This document shows, in pieces, positions 18,101-20,173 of a stretch of DNA of 20,173 nt; the stretch's first letter is position 1; each line of letters begins with the position of its first letter. The notes under the pieces were generated by a model, which was not told the origin of the DNA, did not search any database, and saw only the letters and a program-made list of their open reading frames with translations. Position numbers and translations under genes: made by a program. The stretch comes from Plakobranchus ocellatus (lineage: Eukaryota; Mollusca; Gastropoda; Plakobranchidae): the NCBI GenBank assembly GCA_019648995.1, contig BLXT01003724.1, forward strand, positions 2,932,555 through 2,952,727. The letters run 5' to 3'.

Positions 18101-19967
18101 AAAAAAGACACTTATTTTTTGGATGTGCATGAAATGTAATTGAATCCTACAGCACTCTTTCAAACCATAATTTATCTCTCTTAATCTCACATCCTGCCTA
18201 AAGCCCCCATTGTCACATTTTGTGAGTTTATTTGGACGTCACTGGTAACAGGCAATTGCTTATTTCAATTCTATGTTGCTTAAGAGTAAGACAGTTGATT
18301 CTATACCAATGGCATTCTTCCCAACCTCAATTTAATAGTGCGATACTAGGCATAAGCTTGTCAGTTTTATTTTGCCTGCTTCATTTTGTTTGTTGCTCTT
18401 CCCCTCCACTTGGCTTCCTCTTCCTTCTGCTAAAGGCATAGGCCCAGTCTTTAGCTGTTAAAATAAAGGGCAACAAAATTTATACCCTGTGGCAGTTGAG
18501 AACCTGTTACTGAACTGCATTCAGCCGAAATAGTAGAACTAGAAAAGGGATTTGAGAAAATATAAGTTGGCTTTGTATTACCTGTCATGTCTTCCTGAGA
18601 CTTTGAAATAATTATTTTTTAAAATTTTAAGACAAAGGAGGAAAATCTTTTAATGGAATGTGGACAAGACTGTGTGGGTCACTGAAGATTTTAATATCTC
18701 ATGCCAGATGATATTTTATTTTATGTCTTAACTACACATATATATCATATAAGATACAGCAGCCTTTCAAACTTTTCTGATCCCCCCAACACATTGAAGT
18801 GGTTAAAAATTTTTAATGGATGAAGACATAAACATATATAATTATAATATTTCATTGTTTCTTTTCAGTGAAGTCGTAAGTGTTGAGAGTAAACAACAAA
18901 AAAGGAAAAACATATACATTTGATGTAATTCTATTATCTGATACCTTTATGGCCAGAAAGCTGTAAAGCTTTGACTAAAGTGACCAAGGCTAGTTTTGTA
19001 AAGCATTTAATTATATTGAAATACAAGATTTTCACCCCTGTCTTGCAAAGAAAATGCTATAACTGTAATGGTTTTCTTTAAAAAGTCTAGATCTTGAACC
19101 TTGACTTCCAGATGTAAAGAAAATAATTTTTATTTTCATATTGATATTACAAAATGGTGCTTGGAAAAAAAGTTGTTTGTTTTTTTAATTTTACAAATGC
19201 AGACAGTAGCCCAATCGTCTCTTAAAGCTTATAATAGTCTATGCCTGCTTTTGCAGATAGACACATACCTGAAAGAGATCCTAGCTGATCTGTTGAAGAA
19301 CTTGACCAGCAATCAATGGAGAATCAGAGAATCAAGGTTAGTCTGTGGATTAACAATGGCCACCGCACACTTGTCTGCTGATGGGTCACCAGCTTAATTC
19401 TTCATATTTGTCAGGACTTTCCATCAGGGATCACTGGCCAACCAAGAAATATAAGATTCTTAAAGTTGTCAGGAGCCCTATTGCAGCTAAAGGCTTGAAT
19501 GTTAAAAAAAGAACAAAAAAAAACAAAAACAAAAAAAAAACATGCTAAAAGTAAACTGTATGCCAACAGACAAATGAAAGATGAGATCATATGAAAGGGG
19601 GTCAAGTCTTTGCATTATTTTTATTTTGACTATTAAATAAGTCTGCAATTGCCTTCATGTGGCAAAATAAATTTAGTTCAATGAATAGTTCAAGAAAACT
19701 GAGCCTGGATTAATATCTGATTGAGAAGTCATACTTGAAATAAGGTGTATCCCTTAAACCAGAGGATAGTTAGCAGCCTTCAAACTTTTTAGAAATATAG
19801 ACAATTGTTTTCTCATGTCTTTATGCTTTTATGTGAATATCGTGTATCTGTGCTTATCCAGCTGCCTGGCTGTGAGTGACTTGCTGAGGGGACGAGTGTT
19901 GGACAACATTGTTGAGGACATACCACAGCTTTGGGAGACTTGCCTCAGGGTTAGAGATGATATTAAG
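96..19967 (+). CDS. ECPAS: Proteasome adaptor and scaffold protein ECM29, internal part of the gene (22 exons)
   Basis: The spliced product is about 862 residues of an all-helical HEAT-repeat protein. Ecm29 binds both the 20S core and the 19S regulatory particle, stabilises or inspects the 26S proteasome, inhibits its ATPase activity and links it to membranes and motors (family knowledge). Seen here: 22 blocks bounded by AG and GT, whose phases fit at every junction with no stop. Conserved blocks occur in the family order: [83 protein letters not shown] and LLRGRVLD. Against the roughly 1845-residue human protein this is the central 45 percent or so. The N-terminal and C-terminal HEAT regions, start, stop and UTRs are outside the window. 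Differences from vertebrates are a charged insertion in exon 12 and a shorter loop in exon 7. No frameshift or internal stop was seen, so the gene looks intact. Intron phases in order, from the intron before exon 1, are 2,0,0,0,2,0,0,1,0,0,2,1,0,0,0,0,1,2,2,0,0,2,0. Confidence 0.93.
175..3974 (+). other. Intron 1 (3.8 kb), no gene seen
   Basis: The intron runs from GTAAAG to TCACAAG. It is AT-rich with long T runs, including 16 T at 685-700, an AT microsatellite near 1647-1670 and an AAC run near 3237-3262. Open frames such as 2552-2806 have no splice context and no recognisable motifs. I see no further exon, RNA gene or mobile element. Confidence 0.75.
3975..4091 (+). CDS. ECPAS: ECM29 exon 2
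   Basis: 39 codons, phase 0 to 0. The sequence [18 protein letters not shown] is a typical Ecm29 HEAT repeat; the family has a very similar PKLR...AVGKL..R segment. It is followed by a second helix containing [12 protein letters not shown]. The acceptor is CACAAG and the donor is GTTGGT, a non-consensus but legal GT site. A TG/TC dinucleotide tract begins 17 bases after the donor. Confidence 0.93.
4109..4134 (+). repeat. (TG)n(TC)n dinucleotide repeat
   Basis: Alternating TG units run directly into TC units, about 26 bases in all. The tract lies in intron 2, 17 bases downstream of the exon 2 donor. Confidence 0.9.
4326..4448 (+). CDS. ECPAS: ECM29 exon 3
   Basis: 41 codons, phase 0 to 0, between TTTCAG and GTCAGT. 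It opens with [16 protein letters not shown], one of the best conserved Ecm29 blocks (human ...ETRLAIQEALSMM). It then has a helix ending [14 protein letters not shown]. The frame stays open upstream of the acceptor, so the exon start is set by the AG and by homology. Confidence 0.95.
4713..4816 (+). CDS. ECPAS: ECM29 exon 4
   Basis: 34 codons plus two bases, entering in phase 0 and leaving in phase 2, between TGCACAG and a strong GTGAGT donor. It encodes [19 protein letters not shown], a near-diagnostic Ecm29 segment that differs little from the vertebrate form. A TTAA-bounded element starts 38 bases past the donor dinucleotide's last base. Confidence 0.96.
4859..4867 (+). repeat. Left terminal inverted repeat of the TTAA element
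   Basis: CTCTCAATG sits directly after TTAA and is matched in inverse orientation at 6306-6314. Weaker matching extends to about base 15. Confidence 0.8.
4885..4902. repeat. 18-bp perfect palindrome near the left end of the TTAA element
   Basis: TCGATCACCGGTGATCGA reads the same on both strands. Subterminal palindromes or repeats are common transposase or host-factor contact sites in such elements; that role here is inference. Confidence 0.85.
5193..5342 (+). pseudogene. Acidic transposase-like N-terminal ORF inside the TTAA element
   Basis: 49 codons from ATG to TAG, too short to be a working transposase. The peptide is strongly acidic ([14 protein letters not shown], then PDTDEEW), like the disordered, Asp/Glu/Ser-rich amino termini of piggyBac-family transposases. 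Near the end, GAAG|GTGTGT could be a splice donor. A T-rich tract ending CACTAG at 5683-5698 could be the matching acceptor, suggesting the parent transposase gene had an intron here. No catalytic aspartates are present. It could instead be an unrelated short acidic ORF. Confidence 0.5.
5340..5526. repeat. AGATCT/TAGATCTA-rich low-complexity cluster
   Basis: Words built from AGATCT recur within the TTAA element: near 5346, 5399, 5465, and densely at 5494-5526 (CTAGATCTAGGTCTAGATCT and following). Shorter copies occur in other introns (8640-8657, 17040-17053, 18036-18044, 19084-19092). Confidence 0.75.
5697..5905 (+). pseudogene. Possible decayed second transposase segment
   Basis: Reading on from the CACTAG acceptor-like site, one frame gives [16 protein letters not shown], stop, then [14 protein letters not shown], stop, then [15 protein letters not shown]. 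Tryptophan followed by a proline-rich P-x-x-P...F segment and a later acidic/hydrophobic stretch resembles the linker before the piggyBac transposase core. The frame is broken by two stops and ends before any catalytic motif. This is a weak call. Confidence 0.3.
6306..6314 (-). repeat. Right terminal inverted repeat of the TTAA element
   Basis: CATTGAGAG, followed at once by TTAA. It is the reverse complement of the left end at 4859-4867. Confidence 0.8.
6688..6814 (+). CDS. ECPAS: ECM29 exon 5
   Basis: Enters in phase 2 (its first C completes ATC, Ile, with exon 4) and leaves in phase 0 before a consensus GTAAGT. It encodes [14 protein letters not shown], matching the family pattern of acidic residues then V-x-G-E-A, and later [11 protein letters not shown], matching the pre-LPFNP helix. 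Confidence 0.94.
6815..7380 (+). other. Intron 5
   Basis: 566 bases, GTAAGT to TTTTAG. It holds a decayed tRNA-like head at 6927-6990 and a G-rich run near 7299-7317. Nothing else is recognisable. Confidence 0.75.
6927..6990 (+). repeat. tRNA-derived SINE-like remnant
   Basis: TGATCCAGTGG at 6927-6937 resembles a pol III A box in the usual D-arm context (AGTGGTTA). AGTTCCTTTCC at 6980-6990 matches 8 of 11 positions of a B box of form GGTTCGATTCC. The 42-base gap between them fits a tRNA body. Stems are poorly preserved, so it is not a working tRNA. Confidence 0.4.
7381..7461 (+). CDS. ECPAS: ECM29 exon 6
   Basis: 27 codons, phase 0 to 0, between TTTTAG and [23 protein letters not shown] corresponds to the human YMTGTTVLPFNP region. 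This short loop-containing segment links two HEAT helices. Confidence 0.95.
7462..7985 (+). other. Intron 6
   Basis: 524 bases, GTAAAT to CTGTAG. AT-rich; no gene, repeat family or RNA recognised. Confidence 0.75.
7986..8178 (+). CDS. ECPAS: ECM29 exon 7
   Basis: 64 codons plus one base, phase 0 to 1, before GTAAGT. It opens with [15 protein letters not shown], nearly identical to the vertebrate [15 protein letters not shown] block. It then has [13 protein letters not shown], and ends with [14 protein letters not shown]. The loop between the last two helices (SEYPDQQGP) is about a dozen residues shorter than in human ECPAS. Confidence 0.95.
8407..8819 (-). mobile_element. Candidate second piggyBac-like element remnant
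   Basis: TTAA at 8407-8410 is followed by CACACTCGCTGCCGG, a GC-rich terminus of the kind seen at piggyBac-like element ends. A 6-bp inverted repeat (ATGCCA...TGGCAT) follows near 8450-8470. A short acidic ORF on the reverse strand (8727-8819) would fit a transposase amino terminus, making the TTAA the 3' end. I found no matching inverted end with TTAA on the right, so the far boundary is unknown and the element is probably truncated. The end coordinate given is only the last supported base. Confidence 0.4.
8727..8819 (-). pseudogene. Short acidic ORF, possible piggyBac-type transposase N-terminal fragment
   Basis: 30 codons from ATG to TGA on the reverse strand, including [12 protein letters not shown]. 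Past the stop, the same frame continues with YDDSFVDQ and stays open to about 8499. The acidic Asp/Ser-rich start resembles piggyBac transposase amino termini. No core motifs are visible. It may be chance. Confidence 0.3.
9072..9119. repeat. Imperfect inverted repeat (hairpin)
   Basis: GGTAGGGAATG pairs with CATTCCCAACC at 10 of 11 positions across a 26-base loop that itself holds a short GCAA/TTGC stem. No function is assigned. Confidence 0.6.
9626..9717 (+). CDS. ECPAS: ECM29 exon 8
   Basis: Two bases completing AGT (Ser) plus 30 codons, phase 1 to 0, between ATACAG and [21 protein letters not shown] matches the human VMYCLLEAVSVYPEKL helix, and HLDWLK matches TEWIK. Without this exon, exons 7 and 9 would not join in frame. 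Confidence 0.95.
9718..10207 (+). other. Intron 8
   Basis: 490 bases, GTAGGG to CCCAG. T-rich; open frames in it are low-complexity Phe/Lys and not convincing. Confidence 0.75.
10208..10345 (+). CDS. ECPAS: ECM29 exon 9
   Basis: 46 codons, phase 0 to 0, between TTCCCAG and [23 protein letters not shown] parallels human NSKEEMRELAALFYSVV. It is followed by an Asn/Ser/Gly-rich turn and an amphipathic helix [11 protein letters not shown]. Confidence 0.94.
10346..11153 (+). other. Intron 9
   Basis: 808 bases, GTTAGG to GTTTAG. AT-rich with a 16-T run at 10987-11002. No gene or repeat family seen. Confidence 0.75.
11154..11224 (+). CDS. ECPAS: ECM29 exon 10
   Basis: 23 codons plus two bases, phase 0 to 2, before [23 protein letters not shown] matches the human SPEIQHGSLLALGFTVG helix. 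Its final CA joins the first G of exon 11 to give Gln. Confidence 0.93.
11225..11838 (+). other. Intron 10
   Basis: 614 bases, GTAAGT to CTTTAG. It contains a reverse-strand tRNA-like SINE head at 11555-11621; the rest is unremarkable. Confidence 0.75.
11555..11621 (-). repeat. tRNA-derived SINE-like remnant (reverse strand)
   Basis: On the reverse strand GTGGCTCAGACAGTAGGG reads like a tRNA D arm and A box. It is followed by CCTGA-CTACCAA-GCAAG, an anticodon stem and 7-base loop with anticodon ACC, and AAGAGGTC as variable region. GGTTTGGGCC stands where GGTTCGAACC (B box) is expected. The 3' acceptor half is not paired, so this is a SINE head rather than a working tRNA gene. Confidence 0.55.
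11839..11906 (+). CDS. ECPAS: ECM29 exon 11
   Basis: One base, 22 codons and one base (phase 2 in, phase 1 out), between CTTTAG and GTAAGT. It encodes [19 protein letters not shown]. Conservation with vertebrates is weak in this linker region. The exon is supported by its splice sites, its phases and the fit on both sides. Confidence 0.88.
11907..12268 (+). other. Intron 11
   Basis: 362 bases, GTAAGT to TTCAAG. AT-rich; nothing recognised except that its acceptor abuts a donor-like GTAAGC. Confidence 0.75.
12269..12579 (+). CDS. ECPAS: ECM29 exon 12, with charged insertion
   Basis: The longest exon here: two bases completing AGT (Ser) plus 103 codons, phase 1 to 0, before GTAAGC. It starts with [13 protein letters not shown] and [17 protein letters not shown], matching human ACTALGEIGRNGPLPIP. 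It ends with a helix [11 protein letters not shown] and SNEANK, matching human HLVESLLSRI and SKETNK. Between them (12360-12515) are about 52 Lys/Glu/Gln-rich residues (for example [15 protein letters not shown]) where vertebrates have about six. This is probably a disordered loop between HEAT helices. The exon itself begins with GTAAGC, a donor-like sequence. Confidence 0.95.
12840..12941 (+). CDS. ECPAS: ECM29 exon 13
   Basis: 34 codons, phase 0 to 0, between CATCAG and [26 protein letters not shown] follows the family pattern of KE-x-A-x-x-x-LG...VG-x-x-DFPH, then [13 protein letters not shown]. Confidence 0.95.
12942..13258 (+). other. Intron 13
   Basis: 317 bases, GTATGT to CTCCAG; nothing recognised. 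Confidence 0.75.
13259..13372 (+). CDS. ECPAS: ECM29 exon 14
   Basis: 38 codons, phase 0 to 0, between CCTCCAG and [25 protein letters not shown] is the conserved KQIELQFTIGEA block. The following residues [14 protein letters not shown] are in the variable loop before the next repeat. Confidence 0.95.
13373..13843 (+). other. Intron 14
   Basis: 471 bases, GTCAGT to TTACAG; AT-rich, nothing recognised. Confidence 0.75.
13844..13936 (+). CDS. ECPAS: ECM29 exon 15
   Basis: 31 codons, phase 0 to 0, between TTACAG and a weak GTTTGC donor. [15 protein letters not shown] and NPHLRQ match human NDVVPWVLDVILNKHI and NPHVRQ. Confidence 0.94.
13937..14779 (+). other. Intron 15
   Basis: 843 bases, GTTTGC to CCTCAG. 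Several short open frames on both strands, none with coding character; no repeat recognised. Confidence 0.75.
14780..14894 (+). CDS. ECPAS: ECM29 exon 16
   Basis: 38 codons plus one base, phase 0 to 1, between CCTCAG and [20 protein letters not shown] matches human AACIWLLSLVRKL. The exon ends MLSEND, matching VLSEND. The final G joins AA of exon 17 to give Glu. Confidence 0.94.
14895..15226 (+). other. Intron 16
   Basis: 332 bases, GTCAGT to TTGCAG, with a 14-A run at 14965-14978; nothing else. Confidence 0.75.
15227..15341 (+). CDS. ECPAS: ECM29 exon 17
   Basis: Two bases, 37 codons, two bases (phase 1 in, phase 2 out), between TTGCAG and [19 protein letters not shown] and [13 protein letters not shown] match human DVASKGLGLVYEL and [13 protein letters not shown]. 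Reading through the donor gives AGG TAA, so retention of this intron would stop translation at once. Confidence 0.96.
15342..15726 (+). other. Intron 17
   Basis: 385 bases, GTAAAA to TTTAAG; AT-rich, nothing recognised. Confidence 0.75.
15727..15795 (+). CDS. ECPAS: ECM29 exon 18
   Basis: A small exon: one base, 22 codons, two bases (phase 2 in and out), between TTTTTTAAG and [20 protein letters not shown] matches human TVVFQGGALGKTPDG. Its 69-base length is a multiple of three, so skipping it would keep the frame. Confidence 0.95.
15796..16483 (+). other. Intron 18
   Basis: 688 bases, GTAAGA to TCTGCAG. It contains a TTTA repeat (about 15898-15925), a 14-base palindrome TATGCAATTGCATA (16055-16068) and a stretch near 16141-16300 richer in G and C than its surroundings (28 of 60 bases at 16201-16260). 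A 95-codon open frame at 16161-16448 has no recognisable motif. Confidence 0.7.
15898..15925 (+). repeat. (TTTA)n microsatellite
   Basis: About six tandem TTTA units run into a T run, within intron 18. Confidence 0.9.
16484..16601 (+). CDS. ECPAS: ECM29 exon 19
   Basis: One base plus 39 codons, phase 2 to 0, between TCTGCAG and [20 protein letters not shown] and [19 protein letters not shown] are close matches to human [14 protein letters not shown] and LVYKFMNLANHHAMWNSRK. This is one of the most conserved parts of the protein. Confidence 0.97.
16602..17567 (+). other. Intron 19
   Basis: 966 bases, GTATAG to TCAAAG. It holds a tandem pair of CATACTAGAT (17025-17044) running into CTAGATCTAGATCT-type sequence to 17053, the same word family as in intron 4. 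Nothing else is recognised. Confidence 0.75.
17025..17053. repeat. Tandem CATACTAGAT pair with AGATCT words
   Basis: Two exact 10-base copies at 17025-17034 and 17035-17044 are followed by overlapping TAGATC/AGATCT words. Confidence 0.85.
17568..17738 (+). CDS. ECPAS: ECM29 exon 20
   Basis: 57 codons, phase 0 to 0, between TTCAAAG and [37 protein letters not shown] and IWNALVQD match human [31 protein letters not shown] and IWNALVTD. This is among the strongest evidence for the gene identity. Confidence 0.97.
17739..19256 (+). other. Intron 20
   Basis: 1518 bases, GTAAAT to TTGCAG. AT-rich, with isolated AGATCT words at about 18037 and 19086. No gene, transposon end or RNA recognised. Confidence 0.75.
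19257..19336 (+). CDS. ECPAS: ECM29 exon 21
   Basis: 26 codons plus two bases, phase 0 to 2, between TTTTGCAG and [25 protein letters not shown] matches human YLKEILQDLVKNLTSNMWR. The last AG joins C of exon 22 to give Ser in the conserved RESS motif. Confidence 0.97.
19337..19861 (+). other. Intron 21
   Basis: 525 bases, GTTAGT to TATCCAG, with an A-rich tract at 19504-19541; nothing else. Confidence 0.75.
19862..19967 (+). CDS. ECPAS: ECM29 exon 22
   Basis: One base plus 35 codons, phase 2 to 0, between TATCCAG and [24 protein letters not shown] and RVRDDIK match human LLRGRPLDDIIDKLPEIW and RVQDDIK. The human protein continues here with about 600 more residues, which must lie beyond the window. 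Confidence 0.96.
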
Positions 19968-20173
19968 GTTAGATTTCATCATATTATCTTTCTTGTTTTT
20001 ACATTTTAAGAGAAATTTTTACATTGCTATCTTTGAATCATTCAATGAACATGAACTCATTAAGAAAAAGAAAACATAGAGACAATCAGAGCAGAGCAGG
20101 ATGGAGCATGAGCAATGGTGTGAAGGAGATTTTATAAAAATCTAGGTGTTTCATGTATTAGAAAAAAGAAGAT
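19968..20173 (+). other. Start of intron 22
   Basis: GTTAGA donor followed by AT-rich sequence to the window edge. No acceptor with a following family-like exon was seen. Confidence 0.8.

Overview
The window is a piece of an animal nuclear genome: AT-rich, intron-dense, with canonical GT-AG introns and no prokaryotic gene organisation. It holds the middle of one protein-coding gene on the + strand. Twenty-two exons (positions 96 to 19967, 2587 coding bases, about 862 codons) can be chained in one open frame with consistent intron phases. The joined product matches the HEAT-repeat proteasome adaptor/scaffold Ecm29 (human ECPAS, formerly KIAA0368; yeast ECM29). Both the start codon and the stop codon lie outside the window. 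The match rests on my knowledge of the vertebrate protein (blocks such as [41 protein letters not shown]), not on a search.

Organism: the protein is animal-like but clearly diverged from vertebrates. The introns carry many TAGATCTA/CTAGATCT-type words (5340-5526, 8640-8657, 17025-17053 and others), which I associate with heterobranch snail genomes such as Biomphalaria and its relatives. A mollusc, probably a gastropod, is my best guess, but this is an inference.

Layout: 1-95 end of an upstream intron; exon 1 (96-174); a 3.8 kb intron; exons 2-4 (3975-4816); a 1.87 kb intron carrying a TTAA-flanked, piggyBac-like non-autonomous element (4859-6314); exons 5-7 (6688-8178); a 1.45 kb intron with a second, one-ended piggyBac-like remnant near 8407-8820; exons 8-20 (9626-17738), closely spaced; a 1.5 kb intron; exons 21 and 22 (19257-19967); then the start of the next intron. 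Two decayed tRNA-like (SINE-type) heads lie in the introns, at about 6927-6990 (+) and 11555-11621 (-). The rest of the intronic sequence is AT-rich with short simple repeats.

Biology: there is one gene, so there is no operon or multi-gene system. Ecm29 links the 20S core and 19S regulatory particle of the 26S proteasome and acts in proteasome quality control and localisation. The observations most worth a second look are the TTAA-bounded element 38 bp downstream of an exon donor, a charged insertion of about 46 residues in exon 12, and an acceptor-donor (AG|GTAAGC) junction at the start of exon 12 that resembles a recursive splice site.
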